A DNA stretch of 64,000 nucleotides from Polynucleobacter sp. 73C-SIWE. Lineage in GTDB: Bacteria; Pseudomonadota; Gammaproteobacteria; Burkholderiales; Burkholderiaceae. The notes beneath the pieces are model-generated. The model ran no database searches. It had not been told where the DNA came from and saw only the letters and a program-made list of their open reading frames with translations. Position 1 is the stretch's first letter; each line of letters begins with the position of its first letter. Where the stretch lies: contig NZ_JACVOK010000001.1 in assembly GCF_018882465.1 (NCBI RefSeq), forward strand, positions 186,001 to 250,000, given 5' to 3'. Below, in pieces: positions 18,525-27,160 of this stretch. The position numbers and the translations under genes were made by a program.

Positions 18525-18760
18525 TAACGTTTCCTCAATTTTGAAAAATTTACAGGGCTAGGTTTTTACCCAACCAGTCTCACATCCGCATTTTGCAAGC
18601 CGCTTTTAGCGCGCCCATTGCCAACGAGGGGAGCTCTCTATTTTAAATCATCGGGGTTGGCAAAATTGCTGGATTTATAGCCTAAACCCACCAATACCGC
18701 CCTATTTAAGGGAATCCACCAAGACAACCAAAGGTCTGAATTCGCCGTAAACTCCATCTC

Positions 18761-19954
18761 ATGCCCAACAAGCACCCTTTACTCAATAAAAATCTGGTGC
18801 TGCTCATTATTTGCCAAGGCCTATTCCTGACTAATAACGTCACCTTTATCGCCATTAATGGTTTGGTTGGCCTCAGTCTGGCGCCTGCTAGCTGGATGGC
18901 CACCTTGCCGGTCATGGGCTATGTAGTGGGTGCTGCGTTCTCCACTTCCATTGTTGCGAAATCTCAGAATTACTTTGGCAGAAAGATTTCTTTTCAACTG
19001 GGGCTACTAGTAGCTATGCTCTCCGCCCTCTTATGCGCCTATGCGGCCCTGAGTCAGAATTTTTGGCTCTTGGTAACAGGTACTTTTATTGCCGGCTACT
19101 ACAGCGCTAATGGTCAGCTCTATCGTTTCGCCGCTGCTGAGCTCACCGAAACTAGCCAGCGCGATAAAGCCGTCTCCTGGGTTTTGGCAGGCGGCATTCT
19201 GGGTGCAGTCATAGGCCCCAACCTTGCATCCTGGACACGCGATTTATTCGATACCGCCTTTTTGGGGGCCTATCTCACTCTATCGATTGCCGCCTGTATT
19301 GGTATCTTTGTGATGCAGTTCATTCACTTTCCTGAAGAATTTAAAACCCAGCATGCACTTTCAGATGGACGCGCGCTCAAGAGCATTCTCCAGCAGCCGG
19401 TCTTTATGGTTGCCATGATTGGCGCTGCCCTTGGTTATGGTGTGATGAATTTACTCATGGCAGCAACCCCACTTGCAATGCAAATGTGTGGGCTCCCTTT
19501 TTCAGATACAGCCCTTGTTCTGGAATGGCATGTCATTGGCATGTTCGCACCAGGATTTTTTACTGGCTCCCTCATCCAACGCTTTGGCGCCATCAAGATT
19601 ATGGGTGTTGGAGTGGCCCTCAATTTGATTTGTATCTTGATTGCATTGAGTGGTGCAGATCTACATCAATTCTTCATTGCACTTTTCTTACTGGGCGTTG
19701 GTTGGAACTTTTTATTTACTGGCTCCACCTCTTTGGCGATGACTGCCTACAAACCCAATGAGCGAGATAAAGCTCAAGCAGCCATTAACTTCTTTGTCTT
19801 CGGGACGATGGCATTTACCTCATTTGGATCTGGTGCCCTAATTACCTCACAAGGCTGGAATATCCTCAACCTGGGATCACTCTTTCCTGTTTTTGTAACT
19901 GCAGCAGCACTACTCTGGCTAGCTAGCAAAAATCGGAAACTGAAAAATACTTAG
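18761..19954 (+). CDS. MFS transporter
   Basis: Major facilitator superfamily membrane protein of 397 residues with about 12 hydrophobic segments. The loop NYFGRKISFQLG after the second helix matches the family's G-x-x-x-D/G-R-x-G-R-K-type motif. A central hydrophilic loop near residues 190-205 divides the two halves. The substrate cannot be told from sequence; the style resembles drug or metabolite efflux members. It is divergent from icd and convergent with the hypothetical gene at 19959, with only 4 bp between stop codons. Confidence 0.88.
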   Translation: MPNKHPLLNKNLVLLIICQGLFLTNNVTFIAINGLVGLSLAPASWMATLPVMGYVVGAAFSTSIVAKSQNYFGRKISFQLGLLVAMLSALLCAYAALSQNFWLLVTGTFIAGYYSANGQLYRFAAAELTETSQRDKAVSWVLAGGILGAVIGPNLASWTRDLFDTAFLGAYLTLSIAACIGIFVMQFIHFPEEFKTQHALSDGRALKSILQQPVFMVAMIGAALGYGVMNLLMAATPLAMQMCGLPFSDTALVLEWHVIGMFAPGFFTGSLIQRFGAIKIMGVGVALNLICILIALSGADLHQFFIALFLLGVGWNFLFTGSTSLAMTAYKPNERDKAQAAINFFVFGTMAFTSFGSGALITSQGWNILNLGSLFPVFVTAAALLWLASKNRKLKNT

Positions 19955-19958
19955 AGCC

Positions 19959-21002
19959 TTAAGAAGCTTTTGCGAGCGGCAGGTTAAATAAGAGATTTTG
20001 GGGCTTTAGCTTAAGTTGCTGCTGCTCGTTCATAGCAATTGCCATATAGACTGGCTTACCTGCCTGAGCTTTAGCTACAGCAGCCTCATCAATAAAGTCT
20101 AGACGAAATAGGCAGATTACTTTCTCAAGCTCATCAGCCTCAACAGCCTCCTTGTTGTAAAGCTTATTTAGTATCTCTGTTGCCGCAGCATCTAGACCCA
20201 CATGCCATGACCACTTGGGATCGCTGATTTGCTGCATTGGAGTAATGCGCACTTTAGCCCCCAGAAAATGCTCAATCCATTTTTCTAGAACACGGCAAAA
20301 GTGATTGATAGGCTCATGTCCGAAGTTCAGCTGTACTGCAAAGTCAAAATCGGTATTTCGGGTCCAGTACTCGGCGGAGTTTTCTTCATACAAGACATCC
20401 AAGTCTGCCGACCGCATCGTCATCGATTTACCTTTTAATAAATCCATGATGTTGCCGGTATCACCTGCTTGGGCATTGCGAGAGACTGTCTCCTCATCTG
20501 CGCCCATCACAATGGAATCTTCCAGCACTGTAATCTTTTGGGTCCTAAAGAACAGCTCGCCCATGCGCGCTTCCAAAGGATGAACTTCATCTCCCAAAAT
20601 ATGTCGCACGAAGATCTGCGCCAGTTGCGCTACAAATAAGGGAGGAACGTCAACGCCCTCACCCCTAAACAAGCTCATATAAAAACTCTCTAAAGAGCTT
20701 GCTGCTAATAGACGAGCTCGATACCGCAACCAGACCCGATAGTTTTCTTGAATATCCTCATCGGCCATAGTGGCAATTTCAGTATCGGCAATCTCGCTTC
20801 GGGGGTTTTCCATCAAGCGCTGGTGCAAGGCTTTCTCAATAGCGCAGGACTCCGGAACCAAGCTAAGCTCAGGTCGGAGCAAGTAGGTACGTAAAAAGTC
20901 ATCCGTGACTAATAGCTGCCGGTCTGGGCTATGCAAAAGGGTGTTGTATGCGGAATTGGGCCAATAATTTGTCATGTCATAGAGCCAAATGCGGCTCGTC
21001 AT
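19959..21002 (-). CDS. Conserved Burkholderiales protein, DUF6352-like
   Basis: A 347-residue soluble protein from the ATG at 21002 (MTSRIWLYDMTNYW). Segments LLVTDDFLRTYLLRPELSLVPESC, NYRVWLRYRARLLAA, DVPPLFVAQLAQIFVRHIL and the C-terminal MNEQQQLKLKPQNLLFNLPLA match a conserved family that I recall as DUF6352. The label should be checked. It has no signal peptide, membrane helix or recognisable catalytic motif. It is divergent from the FKBP isomerase gene. The function is unknown. Confidence 0.7.
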   Translation of the reverse strand: MTSRIWLYDMTNYWPNSAYNTLLHSPDRQLLVTDDFLRTYLLRPELSLVPESCAIEKALHQRLMENPRSEIADTEIATMADEDIQENYRVWLRYRARLLAASSLESFYMSLFRGEGVDVPPLFVAQLAQIFVRHILGDEVHPLEARMGELFFRTQKITVLEDSIVMGADEETVSRNAQAGDTGNIMDLLKGKSMTMRSADLDVLYEENSAEYWTRNTDFDFAVQLNFGHEPINHFCRVLEKWIEHFLGAKVRITPMQQISDPKWSWHVGLDAAATEILNKLYNKEAVEADELEKVICLFRLDFIDEAAVAKAQAGKPVYMAIAMNEQQQLKLKPQNLLFNLPLAKAS

Positions 21003-21063
21003 CAGAATCAATAAAGCTCAGAATATACTAGCCAATCAATTTGTGTGAAATAGGAAAAACATT

Positions 21064-21411
21064 ATGAGTGAACTCAAAAAAATCGATACCGTTGTGGGCG
21101 ATGGCAAAGAAGCGGTAGCTGGCAATCACGTTGACGTACATTACACAGGCTGGCTCTATGACGAGAATGCTGCTGATCATAAGGGTCAGAAGTTTGATAG
21201 CTCATTAGATCGCGGCCAACTGTTTAGCTTTCCCCTGGGTGCCGGTCATGTCATCAAAGGCTGGGATGAAGGCGTTGCCGGCATGAAAATCGGTGGTAAA
21301 CGTACGCTCATCATTCCTTCGGATATGGGCTATGGTCCTCGCGGTGCGGGTGGTGTTATTCCACCAAATGCAACTTTAGTATTTGATGTTGAATTGCATG
21401 GTGTTAACTAA
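21064..21411 (+). CDS. FKBP-type peptidyl-prolyl isomerase
   Basis: Single-domain FKBP of 115 residues without signal peptide, so cytoplasmic. The fold is shown by [65 protein letters not shown] and the closing [16 protein letters not shown]. Active-site aromatics typical of FKBP12-like enzymes are retained. The enzyme speeds proline isomerisation in protein folding. It is a monocistronic gene with its own terminator. Confidence 0.95.
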   Translation: MSELKKIDTVVGDGKEAVAGNHVDVHYTGWLYDENAADHKGQKFDSSLDRGQLFSFPLGAGHVIKGWDEGVAGMKIGGKRTLIIPSDMGYGPRGAGGVIPPNATLVFDVELHGVN

Positions 21412-21440
21412 GCACCATTAGATTCGTCTTGATGGAATGC

Positions 21441-21468
21441 AAAAGACCACCCTAGGGTGGTCTTTTTA
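21441..21468 (+). terminator. Terminator after the FKBP gene
   Basis: An 11-bp perfect stem (AAAAGACCACC, 21441-21451; GGTGGTCTTTT, 21456-21466) with loop CTAG sits between convergent genes and has A and T runs on both sides. It probably serves both. Confidence 0.9.
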
Positions 21469-21497
21469 TTTATGCTGCTATGTATATGCCACTCAAA

Positions 21498-22484
21498 TTA
21501 AGAGCGCACATTCTTGCCGTTTGAGGTCAAACGATTTGTAGGGCGGGTTTGGCACAGGCTGATGATGCGATTTCTTTCAGCCATGACTTTGTCGGCATAA
21601 CCGCCATCATGTTCAGCATTTGCGGCACCAACGTAGTACTTCAAACCATTACGCAATGAGCCTGCGGTGGCGATGAGGTATTTCAGAATATAGGCGCCGA
21701 TACGAATATTGACTTCAGGCTTCACTGCTTCAGTAGTACCACCATACAAAGCATACTTATCCTTGTGTACTGAAGTCATCACCTGCATCAGACCTTCAGC
21801 ACCAGCATGACTCTTGGTGTTTGGGTTGAAGTTTGACTCCACGGAAATCACAGCTAATAGAAGCACTGGATCAATATTGACTTCTTTAGCAATCAAAATC
21901 GTTTTCGATACATACTCTTCAATTTTGGCGCGATCGAGTTTGTATTTCTGCTCAAAGAAATCTGCAACTAGTCGTTGATTCTGAATTGAACTCATCAAAT
22001 GACTATCCAGAGCCTGTGGATCAATCTTGGAGGTCGGAATACGGTCAGACAAATGAGAAATCGATTTCACCTGCACCTGCGCAACTGAAGGCATTAACAA
22101 TGCAACGGTCTGCTGCTTAGCACTATTGAAGCCAGTGGAGTGAGAATGACCTTTGTTATAAATCACCGAAGCGATTTCAGAATCTGCCATCTGGGTCGAA
22201 CTGTCATTTGCAGTCTTATATTGCTCGAGCATGCCAAAGCCATTGCTCCAAACAATATGGCGGGCTTCGTCTGGGACTAAGATGCGGGCTAAATCAAAAG
22301 CGCCGGCATTGGTGCCGTTGCCAGAAAGCCAAAGTCCTACGACCATGAATACACTAACAACCAGGATGCCATTGATCACCCGGTAAACCGGGTTCATGGC
22401 ATGGGTCAGCAGATCTTTAGCGGCCAGGATTACTGACGGCTGATCTTGCATCTCACTTAAATTATTCGTTAAACATTTACTCAT
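21498..22484 (-). CDS. Membrane-anchored lytic transglycosylase
   Basis: Peptidoglycan-cleaving enzyme of the SLT family-1 type, 328 residues. One hydrophobic anchor lies at about residues 37-54, so the enzyme is tethered to the inner membrane facing the periplasm. The catalytic domain is at about 190-315, with AVISVESNFNPNTKSHAGAEGLMQVM (catalytic E216), a NIRIGAYILKYL helix and GLKYYVGAANAEHDGGY. A 105-residue unstructured-looking stretch separates anchor and domain. It has a long upstream region (about 500 bp) before the next gene. Confidence 0.9.
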   Translation of the reverse strand: MSKCLTNNLSEMQDQPSVILAAKDLLTHAMNPVYRVINGILVVSVFMVVGLWLSGNGTNAGAFDLARILVPDEARHIVWSNGFGMLEQYKTANDSSTQMADSEIASVIYNKGHSHSTGFNSAKQQTVALLMPSVAQVQVKSISHLSDRIPTSKIDPQALDSHLMSSIQNQRLVADFFEQKYKLDRAKIEEYVSKTILIAKEVNIDPVLLLAVISVESNFNPNTKSHAGAEGLMQVMTSVHKDKYALYGGTTEAVKPEVNIRIGAYILKYLIATAGSLRNGLKYYVGAANAEHDGGYADKVMAERNRIISLCQTRPTNRLTSNGKNVRS

Positions 22485-23001
22485 TTATTTGTTTGCGTCA
22501 CCCAAAAACCTAACTACCAATTTATGTTGCAACGCAATATCTAAAAAACATGGGTCATCCTAAAAAGGTTCTTATATCAAGTCAAGAATAAGAAAGATGA
22601 TTTCAATAACTTTTTGATCTCAAAATACGGGATCTCCCTTAGATACTTTCCAATATCAATATTTAATTTATTGAAATCAACCACTTATAAAAGTTAGGGA
22701 GTACTAATTTCATACTATAAAAAAATGGCTAAATTTGGACTTTTTACGATTTGGGATAAAAAAATGGTCTCAAAAACCATACATCTAGTGTTTTAGACTG
22801 CCTCAGTTTCTACCGGTAGTAGCCACACCCAATCACACCCAACTATTGCAAGGCATTATTTTTAAAGCATTTCTGCTTCATTACGGTTGGGCAAAGGCAC
22901 GCTGAACTCTCGCCTCGAGTCAAATTCCTATTAGCTCCATGGCTAGCTCCATTGAAAAATTGGCAGGGGTGTTTTGCTAGCACCCCCTACACTTACATCC
23001 T
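22485..23001. other. 517-bp intergenic region with short repeats and palindromes
   Basis: No convincing coding sequence is seen. The region carries a 10-bp palindrome CTACCGGTAG (22810-22819), a tandem near-identical 10-mer (CACACCCAAT then CACACCCAAC, 22824-22843), and an AGGGGTG/CACCCCCT hairpin ending 14 bp before the nuclease start. It must hold promoters for the lytic transglycosylase and the nuclease. A small RNA is possible but not shown. Confidence 0.45.
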
Positions 23002-24027
23002 ATGAAATCTCTTCGCCAGTTTCTTGTCCTAGCAGTCCTGCTTGGCCTTCTAAACCCACTGAGCGCCTTTGCCTTATTTGAGGATTGCAAGGATCTATTC
23101 CCAGGGCGGAAGATTCCGAGCACCCAACAGGTAGGGCGTGACCTCTGCTTTGATAGCTTTGCGATCTATTACTCACCCTCAGATAAGAAGCCTATCTATA
23201 CCGTGGAGAAGTTGAGTCGAGAGCAGTTATTGGCCCCTCACCCCAAAAGAAGTAACCAGTTCTACGAGGAAGCCAGACTGCCATTGGCTGAGCGCTCGCT
23301 ACTTTCAGACTACCGTGGGAGCGGTTATGACCGAGGTCACAACGCCCCAGCTGGAGACATGACGAATGAGCGGTCAATGGCCCAGTCATTCTCATTGGCA
23401 AACATGATGCCCCAGGCCAGACAAAACAATCAAGGCATTTGGGCCAAGAATGTGGAAGAGCCGACCAGACTTTACGTCAAAAGAGCAGCTGGCGATATTT
23501 ATGTCTACACCGGATCCACTGGAAATAACGGCAGTATCGGTAGCGGTCGCGTCACCATTCCAAGTCATTTATACAAACTGGTTTACGACCCAAGCAAAAA
23601 TTTAGTCTGGGCTTATTGGATTGAGAATACCAACGAGGCCACTATGACTCCGCCAATCTCTTATCAAGACTTGGTTCAAAAAACCGGGATTGATTTTCAG
23701 CTAGCGCTCAATACGGGGACGACTAAAGCTCAAGCAGTAACGCTGGCGCCTAATTCAAATAAAGCCATAATGGGTGGGTGGTACCCGGTCTTTTTTGATG
23801 ATTACTCGTCAACCAAGATAGATCAACTCATCAATCACATTAAAGAAGGTCGTGTAGCGAGTATTGAGATTCAATACGACCGCAATAGTGACCTAGCTAA
23901 AAAAATTGTTGCTCAAATTGGATCACAAACATCGATTACGCCCGTCTTAGTTCACAGTAGCCCACCAGATTCAGCTACTGTGACTTATGAGCGCAACCGA
24001 GTCACTGCAATTATCAGATCAAAGTAG
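23002..24027 (+). CDS. Exported DNA/RNA non-specific endonuclease
   Basis: Secreted or periplasmic nuclease of the NUC1/Serratia nuclease family, 341 residues. A signal peptide ends near SAFALF. The active-site motif DRGHNAPAGDM has the general-base histidine at H113, and MMPQARQNNQGIW supplies the metal-binding asparagine region. The catalytic domain covers about residues 30-270; the last 70 residues are an extra tail of unknown role. No immunity protein is seen nearby, as expected for an exported scavenging nuclease. The stop is directly adjacent to the convergent DUF3820 gene. Confidence 0.9.
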   Translation: MKSLRQFLVLAVLLGLLNPLSAFALFEDCKDLFPGRKIPSTQQVGRDLCFDSFAIYYSPSDKKPIYTVEKLSREQLLAPHPKRSNQFYEEARLPLAERSLLSDYRGSGYDRGHNAPAGDMTNERSMAQSFSLANMMPQARQNNQGIWAKNVEEPTRLYVKRAAGDIYVYTGSTGNNGSIGSGRVTIPSHLYKLVYDPSKNLVWAYWIENTNEATMTPPISYQDLVQKTGIDFQLALNTGTTKAQAVTLAPNSNKAIMGGWYPVFFDDYSSTKIDQLINHIKEGRVASIEIQYDRNSDLAKKIVAQIGSQTSITPVLVHSSPPDSATVTYERNRVTAIIRSK

Positions 24028-24261
24028 TTAAGGCCTAGTATTCAAAACATGAGCCCTCTGAATGGGGGCCAAAAGTCCACGCAAGCCATTGTGATCGAGC
24101 GTGTGCATCAACTCTAGCAGCTGCCCCAGTTCCCCTTTGGGAAATCCCTCTCTTGCAAACCAGGCTAAATAATTTCCTGGCAAGTCTGCGAGTGCGCGCC
24201 CAGCATGTTTGCCGTAAGGCATTTTCATTAAGACGAGTTTCTCGAGAGCTTCTGCATTCAT
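24028..24261 (-). CDS. DUF3820 family protein
   Basis: A 77-residue protein matching DUF3820, seen in LVLMKMPYGKHAGRALADLPGNYLAWFAREGFPKGELGQLLELM. The family has been annotated as a putative quorum-sensing-regulated virulence factor in Pseudomonas, but its biochemical role is unclear. It shares its 3' end region with the nuclease gene (stops 0 bp apart). Its promoter would lie in the same 150-bp gap as the two Fur boxes at 24340-24382. Confidence 0.85.
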   Translation of the reverse strand: MNAEALEKLVLMKMPYGKHAGRALADLPGNYLAWFAREGFPKGELGQLLELMHTLDHNGLRGLLAPIQRAHVLNTRP

Positions 24262-24339
24262 TGAAGTGAAATCTTACAAGCAATACAGAAAAGCCTGATA
24301 AGAAAAGCCATTTATCGGAAGCTGGTCATTTTTTCTATT

Positions 24340-24354
24340 TGAGAATCATTCTCA
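24340..24354. promoter_or_regulatory. Fur box 1 upstream of the flavin/haem operon
   Basis: TGAGAATCATTCTCA is a perfect 7-1-7 inverted repeat and matches the core Fur consensus (GATAATGATAATCATTATC-type, 7-1-7 form) very closely. It lies 63 bp before the first start codon of the operon. Under iron-replete conditions Fur-Fe(II) would be expected to bind and repress. Confidence 0.88.
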
Positions 24355-24367
24355 TTTGATGCTATAT

Positions 24368-24382
24368 TGAGAATTATTCTCA
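24368..24382. promoter_or_regulatory. Fur box 2 upstream of the flavin/haem operon
   Basis: TGAGAATTATTCTCA is a second perfect 7-1-7 palindrome, centred 28 bp from the first, close to the likely -10/-35 region. Two boxes spaced this way imply tight cooperative repression by Fur. Confidence 0.88.
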
Positions 24383-24416
24383 TTTAGATTTTTTCAACCA
24401 CCTACCTGATACGACT

Positions 24417-25331
24417 ATGAAAATAACCATCAAAAGACTGATTGCCTTTAGCTTCATCATTGCAAGCGCCCTTCATTTCTCCTTTGCCAATGCCGGCGAA
24501 GGAGTATTCGGCTGGATCTACACCCTAGACCTTCAACCCAAAGGGAAGTTGGAGTTTGAACAACGCCTACAACTCAATCAACAACAGGCCGCTGGAACCT
24601 ATGAGGCATGGACTGCTAGATCAGAATTGGAATATGGCTTAACAAATGATTTGCAAATTGCGGGTTATATCAATTCTTACTACACCAATGCAAATCAAAA
24701 CTACACCAATCCTGAAGCATGCGGCGATGAGCCAAGCTGTACTGGCGGCTATGCAGTGCCATCCTCGCATGATCCTGCTACAGCATATAGAAAGAGTGGT
24801 ATTGAAGGGGTCTCACTGGAAGCTATTTATCGACTCACCAATCCAGTAACTTCTCCTGTTGGAGTAGGATTTTATTTGGAGCCTACCTGGGGTAAAAATA
24901 AAGATGAGCTAGCAGCTCGACTCTTATTACAGTCTAACTTCCTAGATGATCGTTTAATACTTGCCGGCAATGTTGTAGTAGCAAATGAGCGCTTGAAATT
25001 TATTGAGAATGGCAATGTCCCCGAATCAATGCTCGATTTTTTAGTGGGGGCCAGCTATCGGTTTGCTCCTAAGTGGTCTGCAGGCATAGAGGCACGCTTT
25101 CATAACGATTATTCAGAACTCAATCTACGCAACCAAGTACAACGCGCCACCTTTGTGGGGCCCAACGTGCACTACGCCTCCAAAGGCTGGTGGGTAACTG
25201 GTGCCTGGCGCTATCAACTGGCTGGCGGTAACTGTATGGGTGGCGGTGAAGCTGAATGTTCCAACGCCCGGGTATGGGATAGCCACACCGTTAATGAATT
25301 CATTCTCAAAGTTGGTTTTCCACTGAACTAA
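24417..25331 (+). CDS. Putative outer-membrane protein of an iron-regulated operon
   Basis: A 304-residue exported protein: a signal peptide ending near ANAGEG, then many short amphipathic strands with aromatic girdles, in the style of an outer-membrane beta-barrel. I recall similar proteins being labelled DUF6662, but that name is tentative. It has four cysteines in two pairs (CGDEPSC and CMGGGEAEC) that may form disulfides. It is the first gene after two Fur boxes and lies 15 bp before the FMN-binding protein gene, so it is probably induced by iron starvation. It is not a TonB-dependent receptor: too short, and no plug domain. Confidence 0.7.
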   Translation: MKITIKRLIAFSFIIASALHFSFANAGEGVFGWIYTLDLQPKGKLEFEQRLQLNQQQAAGTYEAWTARSELEYGLTNDLQIAGYINSYYTNANQNYTNPEACGDEPSCTGGYAVPSSHDPATAYRKSGIEGVSLEAIYRLTNPVTSPVGVGFYLEPTWGKNKDELAARLLLQSNFLDDRLILAGNVVVANERLKFIENGNVPESMLDFLVGASYRFAPKWSAGIEARFHNDYSELNLRNQVQRATFVGPNVHYASKGWWVTGAWRYQLAGGNCMGGGEAECSNARVWDSHTVNEFILKVGFPLN

Positions 25332-25346
25332 AGATAAAGACATTCA

Positions 25347-25880
25347 ATGAACTGGAAACCCAACCCTTTTGCGATTGTTGGCTTAGCAATGGTGAGTGTC
25401 CCCATTATTGCTCAGGCAAAGATTTATGTGACAGTAGATCAAGTACAGAAAATTCTATTCCCTAATAAGCAGCTCACAAAAACACCCATCATCATTACCG
25501 ATGATCTCCAAGAGAGGATGCGGGCAGCCTCTAGTATTCGCCACCCCTTTCAAGGGGACCGAGTCTGGAAAGCATCTGATGGTAGCTGGCTCATTGTTGA
25601 TGAAGTTGTTGGTAAACACGAAATGATTACCTATGCCGTGGGGATCTCTCCCAATGGCAGTATTTTAGGTATTGAGATTTTGGAATACGTTGAATCTTAT
25701 GGCTACGAGGTAGCAGAAGCTCAGTGGCGCAAACAATTTGTTGGTAAGTCGGCGAAGGATCCTATCAAACTCAATCAAGATATCCAGAATATTGGTGGCG
25801 CGACCCTTTCTTGCAAACATATTACCGATGGAGTGAAGCGAGTAGCAGTCTTGTATGACTTAGCTTTAAAGGCTAAATGA
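25347..25880 (+). CDS. Exported FMN-binding domain protein
   Basis: A 177-residue protein with a signal peptide (cleavage near IAQAK) and a single FMN_bind domain as in NqrC/RnfG. The C-terminal IGGATLSCKHITDGVKR matches the flavinylation motif, in which FMN is linked covalently to a threonine by a phosphoester bond. T143 is the predicted acceptor. It probably acts as a periplasmic one-flavin electron carrier. Its last 4 bp overlap the start of the ApbE gene, whose product would attach the FMN. It belongs to the Fur-controlled operon. Confidence 0.85.
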   Translation: MNWKPNPFAIVGLAMVSVPIIAQAKIYVTVDQVQKILFPNKQLTKTPIIITDDLQERMRAASSIRHPFQGDRVWKASDGSWLIVDEVVGKHEMITYAVGISPNGSILGIEILEYVESYGYEVAEAQWRKQFVGKSAKDPIKLNQDIQNIGGATLSCKHITDGVKRVAVLYDLALKAK

Positions 25881-26695
25881 CCATCCGCTGCCAAGCCCTT
25901 TTGGGAACATTTGTAGAAATCACTATCGATCAAGAAAGTGATGGAGCAATCACTAAAGCATTTACTACAGTAGGGCAAGTTCAACACTTGATGAGTTTTT
26001 ATGATCCCTTAAGTGAGCTCAATCAAATTAATCGCTGGGCCCATCAAGTATCCCTGGTAGTTCACCCATGGACTGCTGAAATCATCAAGATTGCCCAAGA
26101 GATATATCAGCAATCAAATGGCTTATTTAATTGCGGCATTGGGCATCGACTTGTTGCTGCTGGCTTATTGCCTCGCCATCTTGATCTATCCCAATATGAG
26201 CTAGGCGGCATAGAAGATATTCACTTTATAGACCCGCAAACTTTAAGAGCCTCTAAGCCCGTATGCCTAGATCTCGGAGGAATTGCCAAAGGGTTTGCAG
26301 TCGATAAGGCTGTTGAGAGTTTGCTGGCAAGCGGCATTCAATCGGGTTGCGTGAATGCGGGAGGTGATTTGCGAGTATTTGGAACGGCAAGACCAGTGCA
26401 AATTCGAAATCCAAGCCGCCCAAACCAGTTGATCGATGTTGGCTCTCTACAAAATGGGGCTATCGCTACAAGTGGCTTGTACTTTTCCAATCGCGATCAA
26501 GAACAAAGCCACATCATCAACCCTTTTGCAAAAGATGAATCTGAGGCACATCTCCATTTTTCAGGATCGTATTCCGTCTTAGCGAATGAATGTGTTTATG
26601 CAGACGCGCTTACCAAGGTACTTGCACTCTCAAACCTGCGAGATCATACTTGCTTTACCCACTTCTCAGCCAAGACCATCAAGATTGCCGCATGA
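25877..26695 (+). CDS. apbE: FAD:protein FMN transferase
   Basis: ApbE-family flavin transferase of 272 residues. It splits FAD and joins FMN to a Thr/Ser of a target protein, here most likely the FMN-binding protein encoded just before it. Family motifs include MSFYDPLSELNQINRWA, CLDLGGIAKGFAVDKAVESL and VNAGGDLRVFG, with IATSGLYFSN and ADALTKVLAL near the end. It starts MTIRCQALLGT with no signal peptide or lipobox, unlike most periplasmic ApbE lipoproteins, and the ATGA overlap with the upstream gene leaves no room for a longer N-terminus. Confidence 0.9.
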   Translation: MTIRCQALLGTFVEITIDQESDGAITKAFTTVGQVQHLMSFYDPLSELNQINRWAHQVSLVVHPWTAEIIKIAQEIYQQSNGLFNCGIGHRLVAAGLLPRHLDLSQYELGGIEDIHFIDPQTLRASKPVCLDLGGIAKGFAVDKAVESLLASGIQSGCVNAGGDLRVFGTARPVQIRNPSRPNQLIDVGSLQNGAIATSGLYFSNRDQEQSHIINPFAKDESEAHLHFSGSYSVLANECVYADALTKVLALSNLRDHTCFTHFSAKTIKIAA

Positions 26696-27150
26696 GTCGT
26701 TTAGGAAAAATGCCTAGCTGGCAAAGGTCATTTGTCATTATCAGCATGCTTGCCTGCTCAATGAGTGGGAGCCTATATTTACTTGGCCATGAGTTTCAGG
26801 TTCAAAGATCAGCTTTAGGAAAGCACCATATTCTGGCTTTGCATGGAGTCTTTGCGATGATCGCAACTCTCGCCCTAGGATCGGTGCTGCCCTTTCACTT
26901 AAAGGCTGGTCTTAAATCTAAAAAGAAATGGTTAAGTGGTTTTAGCCAATTGAGCCTCTTGCTAGCCCTACTCACTACTGGGGCTTTACTCTATTACGGA
27001 CCTGCAGAAATTCGAGATGCTGTTATTAGTACCCACTGGATCTTGGGACTGCTGTTCTTTACTATTTTTTTAATTCATTCAATCTTGCGATTAGAAATAA
27101 GAGGTATCAAAAAGGGGATGTACTTGGCACCCCCTCTAGATAAATCTTGA
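26692..27150 (+). CDS. Four-helix membrane protein with histidines, putative haem b subunit
   Basis: A 152-residue inner-membrane protein with four hydrophobic segments (about 12-32, 47-67, 80-101, 112-132). Histidines H51 and H69 lie in or at the end of helix 2, and H115 and H129 in helix 4, an arrangement able to bind one or two haems as in cytochrome b561 or DUF4405-type proteins. The ATGA overlap with apbE marks translational coupling. In this Fur-controlled operon it would be a natural link from the quinone pool to the exported flavoprotein. Haem binding is inferred, not shown. Confidence 0.7.
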   Translation: MSRLGKMPSWQRSFVIISMLACSMSGSLYLLGHEFQVQRSALGKHHILALHGVFAMIATLALGSVLPFHLKAGLKSKKKWLSGFSQLSLLLALLTTGALLYYGPAEIRDAVISTHWILGLLFFTIFLIHSILRLEIRGIKKGMYLAPPLDKS

Positions 27151-27160
27151 TTCAGTTTAA

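Noticed and set aside
22724-22795. 23-codon ATG frame (MAKFGLFTIWDKKM...)
   Set aside because: It is too short, has no good ribosome binding site and shows no family resemblance.
22824-22843. Repeated CACACCCAAY units considered as a CRISPR-like or iteron array
   Set aside because: There are only two units, without spacers or further copies, so neither an array nor an origin is supported.
24035-24283. 82-codon minus-strand frame overlapping DUF3820
   Set aside because: A different frame of the same DNA gives a clear DUF3820 protein (24028-24261), while this reading has no family features.
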